Positions 7,299 through 14,785 are shown, counted from the first letter of the stretch. The stretch is DNA of 15,329 nucleotides from an uncultured Eggerthellaceae bacterium (GCA_934668515.1 CAKUNS010000034.1:1-15329), one strand, 5' to 3'. Numbers and translations: made by a program. Notes: generated by a model not told the origin, from the letters alone.

Positions 7299-7910
7299 CT
7301 ACAGCGCGCCCTTCGTGGAGGGAAGCGCATCGCCCATGCGAGCGTCGTACTCGCAAGCCATGCGCATCGCACGCGCCACGGCCTTGAACATGCCCTCAAT
7401 GATGTGATGGACGTTCTCGCCCGCCAACTGGCGAATGTGAAGCGTGACACCGGCGTTGGCCGCGAAGGCAATGAAGAACTCCTTGGCAAGCTGGGCATCG
7501 AACGAGCCAACCATGACGGGCGGAAGCGACGCGTCCATATACAGCGCGCCGCGCCCCGAAATGTCGACGGCGGCAAGGATCAAGGCCTCGTCCATAGGAA
7601 GGGCGATATCGCCGAAGCGACGGATGCCGCGCTTGTCGCCCAACGCCGAAGCGAACGCTTGACCCAAAACGATGCCGCAGTCCTCAACCGTGTGATGACC
7701 GTCCACCTCGAGGTCGCCCTTTGCAACCAGATTCATATCGAACAAGCCATGCCGTGAGAACGCCGTCAGCATGTGATCGAAGAAGCCGATGCCCGTCTCG
7801 ATGGAAGACGCGCCCGTACCGTCAAGATCAAGCGAAAACGTGATGTCGGTTTCCTTGGTTTTGCGGGCGACCTGCGCCGTGCGCGAACCCTGATCCTCCA
7901 CCGTTGCCAT
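7299..7910 (-). CDS. hisB: Imidazoleglycerol-phosphate dehydratase
   Basis: HisB removes water from imidazole glycerol phosphate to give imidazole acetol phosphate. The 203-aa protein is the dehydratase domain only, without the N-terminal histidinol-phosphate phosphatase of enterobacterial HisB. Metal-binding motifs are intact: FDHML (44-48), DGHHTVED (70-77) and NVHHIIEG (166-173), with the typical C-terminal PSTKG. The ATG begins one base after the hisC stop, and an AAAGGAAAC ribosome site lies inside the hisC end, so translation is probably coupled. Confidence 0.98.
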   Translation of the reverse strand: MATVEDQGSRTAQVARKTKETDITFSLDLDGTGASSIETGIGFFDHMLTAFSRHGLFDMNLVAKGDLEVDGHHTVEDCGIVLGQAFASALGDKRGIRRFGDIALPMDEALILAAVDISGRGALYMDASLPPVMVGSFDAQLAKEFFIAFAANAGVTLHIRQLAGENVHHIIEGMFKAVARAMRMACEYDARMGDALPSTKGAL

Positions 7911-7911
7911 A

Positions 7912-8985
7912 TCAGTTTCCTTTCACAATCCGACCGAGCTCCAACAAAAGCTTGTCGTTTTCTTCCGGCGACCCAACAGAGATTCGCAGGCAATCCTCCA
8001 GATACTGCGACTTCGAGAAGTCGCGAACCAGAACCCCCGCATCCAACAGCTTCTGCCAAACCTCGCCGGCATCAGCCAAACGAACGAGCACGTAGTTCGA
8101 ATCGGACGGCCAAACCTCAATGCCGCCGATAACGGAAATCCCCTCGACCAGCTTTCCGCGCTCCTCGATGATGCGATCGACGCTCTTCTCGAATCGCGCG
8201 CGGTTCTTGTAAACAACCTGGCCGATGGCCTGAGACACGGCATCAACCGAATAAGGTTGACGCACCTTCTTGAACTCGTTGATGACGCCCTCGCTGCCCA
8301 AAAGGTAGCCAAGGCGCACACCCGCCAAGCTGAACGCCTTCGAGAACGTACGCAGTATCACCAGGTTATCGTACTCGTTCAGAAGCGGGCGCACGGTACG
8401 ACGCGAGAATTCGAAATAAGCCTCGTCAACCATGACCAGCGTATCGCTTGCGTCAAGAACGCGACGCACGAACTCCTCGCTGGCAAGGTCGCCCGTGGGA
8501 TTGTTCGGGCTGGTGATGGTCAGGTAATCGATGTCGCCTTGCGCCACGCGCTGAACGACGGCATCCTCGTCGATGCTGAAGTCGGGCAGACGCGGGATGT
8601 CGACCACGTTGGTGCGTGTGAGCATGGCGTTGTACGCGTACACCGAGAACGTGGGCGGGATATTCAGCATGGTGCGCCCCGGGCCGCCGTACGCCAAAGC
8701 GATGTTGAACAGCAATTCGTCGCCGCCATTGCCCACGATGACGTTGTCGCGGTCAAGGCCGTTCGCCTCAGCGATGAGGTCTCGCAGGCCGTTCGCCAAA
8801 GGATCGGGGTAACGGTTGAGGTGAACCTTGCGGATCTCATGCTCGATCTCGCGGCGGATTTCCTGATCGACGTCGTCGGGATTCTCGTTCGCCGAGATCA
8901 TGACCTCGGCGGGGATGTATTTCGGGTCGTACGGCACCACGCCCGCCAAATTCGGCGCCGATGCTCGCACCTGATGTTTAGGCAT
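7912..8985 (-). CDS. hisC: Histidinol-phosphate aminotransferase
   Basis: HisC is a fold-type I PLP enzyme that transfers an amino group from glutamate to imidazole acetol phosphate. From the ATG at 8985 it has 357 residues. Visible motifs are NENP (33-36), GNGGDELL (85-92), SPNNPTG (159-165), VDEAY (186-190), the PLP lysine Lys216 in RTFSKAFSLAG, and the late phosphate or substrate arginine region LRISVG (333-338). A TTG at 9003 would add six residues. I prefer the ATG because GGGGGAG lies 4 bases before it. The start overlaps the hisD stop by 8 bases. Confidence 0.96.
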   Translation of the reverse strand: MPKHQVRASAPNLAGVVPYDPKYIPAEVMISANENPDDVDQEIRREIEHEIRKVHLNRYPDPLANGLRDLIAEANGLDRDNVIVGNGGDELLFNIALAYGGPGRTMLNIPPTFSVYAYNAMLTRTNVVDIPRLPDFSIDEDAVVQRVAQGDIDYLTITSPNNPTGDLASEEFVRRVLDASDTLVMVDEAYFEFSRRTVRPLLNEYDNLVILRTFSKAFSLAGVRLGYLLGSEGVINEFKKVRQPYSVDAVSQAIGQVVYKNRARFEKSVDRIIEERGKLVEGISVIGGIEVWPSDSNYVLVRLADAGEVWQKLLDAGVLVRDFSKSQYLEDCLRISVGSPEENDKLLLELGRIVKGN

Positions 8986-10282
8986 TTTGCTCCCCCGAAT
9001 CAAGGATATTCAGCCTAAGCTCCACACTGTGTGCGTGAGCCCAAAGGCCCTCGCGCTGAGCGATGGCGACAACCGCCTCGCCGTCCTGCGAAAGCGCTTC
9101 AGGCGAATACTGGATGACGCTGGACTTCTTGATGAACTCATCAACAGAAAGCGGGCTTGAGAAGCGGGCCGTGCCGCCGGTGGGAAGCGTGTGGTTGGGG
9201 CCGGCGACGTAATCGCCAACAGCCTCGGGGGTCCACTCGCCCATGAAGATGGCGCCGGCATGACGGATCTTGCCCAAGGCTTCCTGCGGATTCTTGATAT
9301 GCAGCTCCAAGTGCTCGGGCGCGATGACGTTCACGGCCTGAAGCGCCTGAGCACGGTCGTTGCACACAACGACAAGACCCTCGTTGTCAAGCGATGCGGT
9401 GGTGATGTCGGCACGCGTGGAATCCTTCATATGTTGGGCAACCGCGGCCTCCACGGCGTCGGCGTACTCAGCCGAAAACGTGACCAAGTAGCAGCTTGCC
9501 AGCGGATCGTGCTCGGCCTGCGCCATAAGATCGATGGCGACAAGAGCCGGATCGGCGGTTTCGTCAGCAACGACGCACACCTCGGAAGGACCGGCGATCA
9601 TATCGATTCCCACGTCGCCCGAAACAAGCTTCTTCGCAGCGGCCACGAACGCGTTGCCCGGACCCGTGATCTTATCGACCGCGGGGATCTGCTCGGTGCC
9701 ATACGCAAGCGCGGCCACAGCCTGAGCGCCACCCACGCGGTAGATCTCGGTGACACCGGAAAGCTCGGCAGCCTTAAGCACAGCGGGGTCGAGCGAACCG
9801 TCCTTGGTAGGCGGATTCACCACGGCAATGCGCGACACGCCCGCAACCGAAGCGGGAATGGCGTTCATCAGCAGCGTAGAGGGATACAGCGCGCGACCGC
9901 CGGGAACGTAAATGCCCACGGAATCGATCGGGCGAACCAGGGCGCCAACGATCGCGCCGTTCGGGCGCGTCTCGATCCAGCTCTGCTGAAGCTGGCGCTC
10001 ATGGAACTCGCGAATCTGCGCGGCAGCATGTTCGAGAGCCTGCGACAGCTCCTTTGGGCACTTGGCCACAGCCTGATCGATCTCTTCCTGGGAAACGCGG
10101 AAACGATCGAGGTCGACGCCGTCAAACTTCGACGTGTACTCGCGAACAGCCCCGTCGCCGCGCTCGCGCACATCCTCGACGATAGCGGTTGCAGCGGTCA
10201 GCGCATTCGCGTTGAACGCGCTCTTGCGCTGCAGGTGCTTGTTGGAGAAAACCTCTTCTTTATTCAGGACAACTCGACGCAT
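8978..10282 (-). CDS. hisD: Histidinol dehydrogenase
   Basis: HisD carries out the last two oxidations, histidinol to histidine, with NAD and zinc. The 434-aa length is normal. By alignment from memory with the E. coli enzyme, the zinc ligands are Gln255, His258, Asp357 and His416, and the catalytic pair is Glu323-His324 in PEHLEL. Other signatures are VPGGRALYPST (126-136), GPGNAFV and AGPSEVCVVAD (230-240). An AGAGG site stands 7 bases before the ATG. A 61-base spacer separates it from hisZG, and its 3' end overlaps the hisC start. Confidence 0.98.
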   Translation of the reverse strand: MRRVVLNKEEVFSNKHLQRKSAFNANALTAATAIVEDVRERGDGAVREYTSKFDGVDLDRFRVSQEEIDQAVAKCPKELSQALEHAAAQIREFHERQLQQSWIETRPNGAIVGALVRPIDSVGIYVPGGRALYPSTLLMNAIPASVAGVSRIAVVNPPTKDGSLDPAVLKAAELSGVTEIYRVGGAQAVAALAYGTEQIPAVDKITGPGNAFVAAAKKLVSGDVGIDMIAGPSEVCVVADETADPALVAIDLMAQAEHDPLASCYLVTFSAEYADAVEAAVAQHMKDSTRADITTASLDNEGLVVVCNDRAQALQAVNVIAPEHLELHIKNPQEALGKIRHAGAIFMGEWTPEAVGDYVAGPNHTLPTGGTARFSSPLSVDEFIKKSSVIQYSPEALSQDGEAVVAIAQREGLWAHAHSVELRLNILDSGEQNA

Positions 10283-10343
10283 TCGAATACCTCTTCCCTT
10301 TATCGACGTGCTGTTGGTTAATCGTTTATCGGAATGCCGGCGA

Positions 10344-12014
10344 TCAGTTCGAAACCGAACCGCCCGCGGTGACTTTCAATTCCTGACCGGCAACTTGACG
10401 GCCAAGCTCCTCGGCCAAGCCCCTAACGCGGTCGTCCGTTCGAAAACTGCAGACATTGGCGAAGAAGCGCGCAGTTGAGGACATGACCTCGTCGACGATG
10501 ACCAGATTGTTCTCACGCAGCGTGCGCCCCGTGGCCGTGATGTCAACGATGCAGTCGGACATGCCCGTCAGCGGGCCAAGCTCGATGTTACCGTTAAGCT
10601 TGACGATTTCGACCTGCGTGCCCTTTCGGCCGAAGAACGCTTGAGTGATGCGCGGGTATTTCGTGGTCACGCGAAGGCTGCCAAGCTTGCGATAGCGCTC
10701 CTCAACCGCTTCCGCAGCGCCCTCGCGCTGAGCGACGATGAAACGGCAACCACCGAAGCGCAGGTCGGTAAGCTCTACCACGTCGGCTCCGGTTTCGATG
10801 AGCGAGTCCTCGCCGCAGATGCCGCAATCGGCAGCGCCCATCTCCACGAACACCGGCGCATCGGAAGGACGCACAATGATGTACTCGACACCCGGGTTCG
10901 AGATGATCAGCTGCCTGCCCGGGTCGTCCAAGCCCATGACGTCAAGACCGGCCTGGGCCAGCACGTCGATGGCATCGGGATTGAGCGAGCCTTTGGGAAC
11001 CGCAATGCGAAGCGGGCGCTGATCAGGCGAATCGGCCGCCACGCTTGCCGCCTGCATGGCTTCATCCAGATAGAACGCGAAGCCGGCGGCGGGACGGCTG
11101 CACCCGAAATTGCCCAGCATGTTGTCGTAACGGCCACCGCTTCCCAAAGGCGTGCCCAAGCTGGGCGAAAACGCCTCGAACACGATGCCCGTGTAGTAAT
11201 CGAACGAACTCATGACCGAGAAATCGATGAGGATGTTGTCGGCCAGACCCTCCTTGGCCAGCAAGTCGTAGGTGGCCTCGAAATCGTCGAGCCCCTGCGC
11301 GCATCCAAGCGGAGCCGCCAGCGCGCGAACCTGCTCGATGGCCTCGCGCCCGCCGCGAATACGCGCAAGCCTGCGAATGGCATCGGCGAAAACAGGCGCC
11401 GCGGCACCAGAAACTCCGGGCTCGGTAAGTTTGTCGATCTCGACGAAGTTTGAAGCATGGAACGCCTCGAGCACCGCCTCGCTCCACGCGGGATCGGCGG
11501 CGCTGGCGTTGATCAGCGAGCGAAGAACACCCACCGTGGCAAGCGACAACTTGTAGTCGCGAACGCCGGCAAGGTCAAGCGCCTGCGCGAACAGGGAAAC
11601 AACCTCGGCGTCGGCTGCGGGGCCTTCCTCGCCAATGCACTCGATGCCGATCTGGGTGCGTTCGCGCACGTTAGCGCGCTGACGGCCCTCGGCTTCACGG
11701 AAGACGCGCTGCATATAGCGGAAACGAAACGGGCCGGGCTGATTGCCCAGGCGCGTTGCGCACATGCGCGCAACCTGAAGGGTGACGTCAGGGCGCATGG
11801 TAACCAAATCACCCTTGGCGTCGAAGAACTTGAAGGGCGACGCAGGGATACGACCGCCCGCCTGCATGGCGGACAGGTTCTCAAGGGTAGGCGTTTCGAT
11901 AGGCAGATAGCCGCGTGCCGCAAAGCAATCCTGAACTGCGCGTTCGATAGCTTCGCGCGCGACTGCCTCGTCGGCAAGAACATCGCGGAAACCCGCCGGT
12001 GTCACAAATTCCAT
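10344..12014 (-). CDS. hisZG: Fused ATP phosphoribosyltransferase: HisZ regulatory + HisG catalytic
   Basis: This single 556-aa ORF joins two proteins that are normally separate and catalyse the first, feedback-controlled step, ATP plus PRPP to phosphoribosyl-ATP. Residues 1 to about 322 are HisZ, a histidyl-tRNA synthetase paralogue. Class II motif 2 is at about 97-125 (FRYMQRVFREAEG, then RANVRERTQIGIE), followed by SFDYYTGIVFEAF (270-282) and motif 3 at about 293-318 (GGRYDNML, AAGFAFYLD). After a linker of about 12 residues, residues 335-545 are short-form HisG, with LRIAVPKGSL (335-344), GADCGICGEDSL region (393-404) and the PRPP loop DITATGRTLRENN (491-503). The histidine-binding C-terminal domain of long HisG is absent, as expected when HisZ gives regulation. 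No start codon with a ribosome site occurs at the junction. It is the first gene of the operon. Confidence 0.96.
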   Translation of the reverse strand: MEFVTPAGFRDVLADEAVAREAIERAVQDCFAARGYLPIETPTLENLSAMQAGGRIPASPFKFFDAKGDLVTMRPDVTLQVARMCATRLGNQPGPFRFRYMQRVFREAEGRQRANVRERTQIGIECIGEEGPAADAEVVSLFAQALDLAGVRDYKLSLATVGVLRSLINASAADPAWSEAVLEAFHASNFVEIDKLTEPGVSGAAAPVFADAIRRLARIRGGREAIEQVRALAAPLGCAQGLDDFEATYDLLAKEGLADNILIDFSVMSSFDYYTGIVFEAFSPSLGTPLGSGGRYDNMLGNFGCSRPAAGFAFYLDEAMQAASVAADSPDQRPLRIAVPKGSLNPDAIDVLAQAGLDVMGLDDPGRQLIISNPGVEYIIVRPSDAPVFVEMGAADCGICGEDSLIETGADVVELTDLRFGGCRFIVAQREGAAEAVEERYRKLGSLRVTTKYPRITQAFFGRKGTQVEIVKLNGNIELGPLTGMSDCIVDITATGRTLRENNLVIVDEVMSSTARFFANVCSFRTDDRVRGLAEELGRQVAGQELKVTAGGSVSN

Positions 12015-12050
12015 TTTTAACTCTCGCCTCGTCTTCGGTCGGACGCCGTG

Positions 12051-12056
12051 ATTATA
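12051..12056 (-). promoter_or_regulatory. -10 box of the his operon promoter
   Basis: A perfect TATAAT on the minus strand lies 36 bases before the hisZG ATG, giving a leader of about 30 nt. This is too short for a T-box or a His leader-peptide attenuator. No good -35 is found 16-18 bases upstream (best CAAGCA). A TCTTC-N4-GAAGA inverted repeat (12060-12073) sits just upstream of the -10. The weak -35 suggests activator dependence. Confidence 0.6.
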
Positions 12057-12087
12057 GGGTCTTCAAAGGAAGATGCTTGGGCGATCG

Positions 12088-12103
12088 CGTGACATTTTGC
12101 ACA
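12088..12103. promoter_or_regulatory. CRP/FNR-family-like operator upstream of his
   Basis: On the minus strand TGTGCAAAATGTCACG matches the TGTGA-N6-TCACA pattern at 8 of 10 defined positions. Its centre is about 50 bases upstream of the predicted his start point. It could bind a Crp-type activator, compensating for the weak -35. By-eye match only. Confidence 0.35.
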
Positions 12104-12158
12104 GACGTAACGCAGGCATCGGAAGCGCGACGAACCCTTCCTTCGATGTTTGTACTTT

Positions 12159-12169
12159 ACTACGGTAGA
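12159..12169. repeat. Near-palindrome ACTAC-G-GTAGA in the divergent region
   Basis: ACTAC and GTAGA flank a central G, with one mismatch at the ends, inside an outer CTTTA...TAAAG pair (12155-12178). The TACTAC core recalls BlaI/CopY-type operators, but no such regulator is nearby. It is a candidate repressor site for either divergent transcript. Confidence 0.25.
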
Positions 12170-12427
12170 GTGCTAAAGCAAAGCAACGATTCTTCTTTCA
12201 CAATGCCTGCATAAAAGAACGCACGCAGGAAAGAGCCTCTTGCGCACAACCTCTTCCCCGCGCTAAACTTCGCTGGCAATTGAATAGGCAGTTCGAAACC
12301 ATCCTGCCAAGGAGCGGGCCGCGCAAGCGAACCGCGTGACTGAATCAAAACTAGGGAGATGAGCAACGGGCCAAGCCCGCTTCCGCTTGTCGGCTTGCCG
12401 CCGTCAGCGAAGCGTGCGAACGGCCGA

Positions 12428-12457
12428 AGGCGTCCCTTGTGGGCGCTTTACTTTTTT
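12428..12457 (+). promoter_or_regulatory. Terminator-like hairpin before the radical-SAM start (possible attenuator)
   Basis: GCG-T-CCC pairs with GGGCGC around a TTGT loop (6 bp with one bulged T, plus two weaker pairs), followed by TTTACTTTTTT that runs into the ATG at 12458. Such a hairpin and T-tract before a coding region suggests premature termination under control. If translation instead begins at 12359, it is coding and probably accidental. Confidence 0.35.
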
Positions 12458-13153
12458 ATGGACAGATACAGCAAGATATACGACAAACGCCCCCGCGAGA
12501 TCGTTCTGCTTCGCGGGCGAGGCTGCGCATTCACCACCTGCGCTTTCTGCGACTACCACGACGATAAAAGCCCCGACGACAACGCGAACTTCGCCCTGAA
12601 TGCCGAGGTTCTTTCGCACGTCACGGGCGAGTTCGGCGAAATCGAGATCATCAACAGCGGCTCGGTGTTCGAGCTTGACGACAAGACGATCGACCTGATC
12701 AAGGAAACCTGCGCCAAACAGGGCATTTCGACGATCCATTTCGAAGCGCATTACGGCTACCGAAACGACATCCCTGAACTACGCCGTAAATTCAACGGCT
12801 TCGACCTGAAAATGAAGCTGGGTCTGGAGACCTTCGACGCCGACTTCCGCGCGAATGTGCTGAAGAAGTTCATCGATGACACCGACCCCGCCCTTATCGC
12901 CGAGCAGTTCGATGAGGCGAATTTCCTATTCGGCGTGACCGGGCAAACCGTCGAATCCATGAAGCGCGACATCGAGCTGGGTCTTCAAAACTTCGATCGC
13001 ATCTGCCTGAACATCATGTGCCCCAACTCTTCGACGATCGATCCCGACGACGCCGTGATCGAGGCGTTCGTCCGCGAGATCTACCCAATCTACCGCGACG
13101 ACGACCGCGTGGACATCCTTTTGAACAACACCGATTTCGGAGTGGGAGATTAA
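12458..13153 (+). CDS. Small radical-SAM protein next to yhhQ, possible QueL-like queuine lyase
   Basis: This 231-aa protein has three closely spaced cysteines, GCAFTTCAFC, which is CX4CX2C (Cys23, Cys28, Cys31) rather than the canonical CX3CX2C. A short Fe-S oxidoreductase barrel follows, with REIVLLRGRG before the cluster, DYHDD after it, IINSGSVFELD (about 64-74), KLGLETFD (120-127) and LNIMCPNSST (about 184-193). I recall similar proteins starting RYSKI and carrying CX4CX2C with CDYH. One group, QueL of Clostridioides difficile, cleaves queuine to preQ1. Adjacency to a queuosine-precursor transporter makes this my preferred role, but it is an inference. The frame extends upstream to an ATG at 12359, where AGGGAG abuts the start with no spacer, and a TTG at 12436 has a weak AAGG. 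I chose 12458 because recognisable family sequence begins there; the start is uncertain. Confidence 0.72.
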   Translation: MDRYSKIYDKRPREIVLLRGRGCAFTTCAFCDYHDDKSPDDNANFALNAEVLSHVTGEFGEIEIINSGSVFELDDKTIDLIKETCAKQGISTIHFEAHYGYRNDIPELRRKFNGFDLKMKLGLETFDADFRANVLKKFIDDTDPALIAEQFDEANFLFGVTGQTVESMKRDIELGLQNFDRICLNIMCPNSSTIDPDDAVIEAFVREIYPIYRDDDRVDILLNNTDFGVGD

Positions 13154-13154
13154 C

Positions 13155-13883
13155 ATGACTAACGAACTTCTTCTTGCGGCATCCGTCGTGATCATCTTCG
13201 GCGCGGCGCTTCTTGCCTACCGCCTGTTCGGCAAAGCGGGCCTGCTTGTGGTAAGCGCCTGCGCCAGCATTCTTGCCAACATCGAGGCCACCATGCTGGT
13301 GGACGCGTTCGGCATGGAACAGACTTTGGGCAACGTCCTGTTCGCCGTGACGTTTTTGGTTACCGACATCCTTTCGGAGTGCGAGACCAAGCAGGATGCC
13401 CAGCTTGCGGTGTGGCTTGGCGTGTTCGCCAGCTCGTTCTTCCTGATCTTGAATCAAAGCTGGCTCTTCTACATCCCCAGCCCCAACGACGTCTCGATGC
13501 CGGCGGTAAGCGCGCTGTTCGGCAGCACGCCGCGCCTGCTTCTGTCGTCGCTGACTGTGTATGCGCTCAGCCAGGCCTTCGACGTGTGGCTGTACCACAA
13601 ATGGTGGAACCTTACCGAGCGCCTGTCCGGCAACAAACGCAGCCACCTGTGGCTGCGCAATACCGGCTCGACGCTGATCAGCCAGATCATCAACACGCTG
13701 CTGTTCACGACGCTTGCTTTCTGGGGAACGTACGAAATCCCGACGCTGATCTCGATCTTCCTTTCCAGCTACGTGATCTTCATCTTCACGTCAATCTTGG
13801 ATACGCCGGCCGCCTATCTGGCACGTCGCATGAAGGAAGCAGGCAAGGTTGGCGCACTGGTGAAGAAGGAAGCCGTCGCATAA
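13155..13883 (+). CDS. yhhQ: Queuosine precursor transporter, YhhQ/VUT family
   Basis: The 242-aa integral membrane protein belongs to the YhhQ (DUF165, vitamin uptake transporter-like) family, which imports preQ0/preQ1 in E. coli and queuine in some bacteria. About six membrane segments can be drawn: roughly 5-22, 28-50, 55-72, 78-100, 115-135 and 175-215, the last possibly two helices. Family signatures are TDILSECETKQDA (72-84), ALSQAFDVWLYH (135-146) and RNTGSTLISQIINT (169-182). The start codon follows the radical-SAM stop by one base, and GGGAG lies inside that upstream gene 6 bases before the ATG, so the two are co-translated. A strong terminator follows. The transported base (preQ1, preQ0 or queuine) cannot be told from sequence. 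Confidence 0.92.
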   Translation: MTNELLLAASVVIIFGAALLAYRLFGKAGLLVVSACASILANIEATMLVDAFGMEQTLGNVLFAVTFLVTDILSECETKQDAQLAVWLGVFASSFFLILNQSWLFYIPSPNDVSMPAVSALFGSTPRLLLSSLTVYALSQAFDVWLYHKWWNLTERLSGNKRSHLWLRNTGSTLISQIINTLLFTTLAFWGTYEIPTLISIFLSSYVIFIFTSILDTPAAYLARRMKEAGKVGALVKKEAVA

Positions 13884-13929
13884 CCGTGCGAAGGCGCCCA
13901 CGCAAATCACCAACCAACTTGTTTAACGC

Positions 13930-13970
13930 AAATGAGGAGACGACTGATTAAGGGCGTCTCCTCATTTTTT
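13930..13970 (+). terminator. Intrinsic terminator after yhhQ
   Basis: A perfect 13-bp stem (AAATGAGGAGACG with its complement) closes a 12-base loop and ends in six T residues. It lies about 46 bases after the yhhQ stop and faces the convergent regulator gene. Confidence 0.92.
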
Positions 13971-13976
13971 CGTAGC

Positions 13977-14011
13977 AAAACCAAGCTCAGAAACCGAAGC
14001 TCAACGCTTGG
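13977..14011 (-). terminator. Weak candidate terminator after the Crp/Fnr-type gene
   Basis: On the minus strand CCAAGC and GCTTGG enclose 19 bases and are followed by TTTTG. The 6-bp stem and long loop make it marginal. The yhhQ terminator hairpin beyond it may also stop this transcript. Confidence 0.35.
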
Positions 14012-14071
14012 CTCTCGGAATTGCTATTCAGATCGGCGAATATCAAATGCGAGCGGGTCCAAAGGAGCGCC

Positions 14072-14731
14072 CTAACGATAATCCAAATGATCAGCCCCGT
14101 TAGCAAAAGATTCCAATCGAGAACGGGATTCCACCACCAAAGAATTACCGTCGAACGAAACGACGCCAAGATCAGCCAAAGACCGGATTATTTTACCGAC
14201 AGTCAGACGGTGGATCCCGACATCACGCGCAATGGCGCTCACATTCAATTTGGAGATGCAATCAGACGAGGATTGGCTCGATTCCGAATGACGAAGCAAG
14301 TATCGCGCAACGCGTTCCGGAGCCAAACCCCGCATTTTTCCGCGATAATTCGCATTCAGAAACTCGTAATTAGCAATAGCAAGATAAAGCAAATCATCCA
14401 TGACCTTGGGGTTCTTGAATAAAAATGCCTTGAAATCATCCCTGGGTATCACATGGCAAATACATGGCGTTTTCGCGAAGAAGCTCGTGTCGTGAACTCG
14501 TCCAGACGAATAGAACGCAAGGCTCCCTAAAAGGCACGAGACGCCATCACCGGCATGCCGTTCACCATATGTAAGCACATCCCCGCCCGAAGTGACCCCA
14601 CTGCGAATAACATGACCTTCGGTTAAGTAATAGACACGAGTGACGCACTCGCCTTGGCGAATGAGGCATTCACCCTTATCAAAGTGAATCTCAGGAAACG
14701 ATTTCAAAACCTCCAGCGCCAAAGAATCCAT
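14072..14731 (-). CDS. Crp/Fnr-family transcriptional regulator
   Basis: The 219-aa protein has an N-terminal cyclic-nucleotide-type beta barrel (about 8-110) and a C-terminal winged helix (about 140-208). The recognition helix region includes NVSAIARDVGIHRLTVGKI (163-181). The segment corresponding to the cAMP phosphate cassette (AGDGVSCLLGS, then GRVHDTSFFA) departs from the usual FGE...R-S/T-A pattern, so cAMP binding is doubtful. Six cysteines are present, but there is no FNR-type N-terminal cluster. The frame extends to a TTG at 14800, but that codon lies inside a terminator hairpin (14786-14817). A TGC-TATCAT extended -10 at 14764-14772 would start RNA about 27 bases before the ATG at 14731, where GGGG stands 6 bases upstream, so I chose that ATG. 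The target is unknown; the neighbouring transporter is a candidate. Confidence 0.87.
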   Translation of the reverse strand: MDSLALEVLKSFPEIHFDKGECLIRQGECVTRVYYLTEGHVIRSGVTSGGDVLTYGERHAGDGVSCLLGSLAFYSSGRVHDTSFFAKTPCICHVIPRDDFKAFLFKNPKVMDDLLYLAIANYEFLNANYRGKMRGLAPERVARYLLRHSESSQSSSDCISKLNVSAIARDVGIHRLTVGKIIRSLADLGVVSFDGNSLVVESRSRLESFANGADHLDYR

Positions 14732-14763
14732 GAGCAACCCCGTAGAACGCCGCCATTCTTTAG

Positions 14764-14772
14764 ATGATAGCA
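14764..14772 (-). promoter_or_regulatory. Extended -10 promoter of the Crp/Fnr-type gene
   Basis: TGC-TATCAT on the minus strand fits the TGn-TATAAT extended -10 with 5 of 6 hexamer matches. It lies just after the upstream terminator and about 33 bases before the ATG at 14731. No good -35 is seen at 17 bases, as often with extended -10 promoters. Confidence 0.5.
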
Positions 14773-14785
14773 CTCGTTCAACGGG

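Larger units (their letters stand above)
12015..12457. other. Divergent intergenic region between hisZG and the radical-SAM gene
   Basis: About 440 bp separate the two divergent transcripts if the radical-SAM gene starts at 12458. It holds the his -10 box (12051-12056), a CRP-like inverted repeat (12088-12103), a small near-palindrome (12159-12169) and a terminator-like hairpin (12428-12457). For the plus strand a weak promoter candidate is TTGCGC (12240-12245) with TAAACT 18 bases on. No RNA gene is recognised. Confidence 0.6.

Noticed and set aside
8978..10321. Long plus-strand frame opposite hisD (376 aa)
   Set aside because: It is antisense to a fully convincing hisD and has no recognisable domain; long antisense frames are common in GC-rich genes.
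12310..12358. preQ1-I riboswitch just upstream of the radical-SAM frame
   Set aside because: An A-rich tail (AAAACTAGG) follows a GC hairpin, but the loop lacks a TAG-type partner for the tail pseudoknot, and the conserved loop bases are not found.
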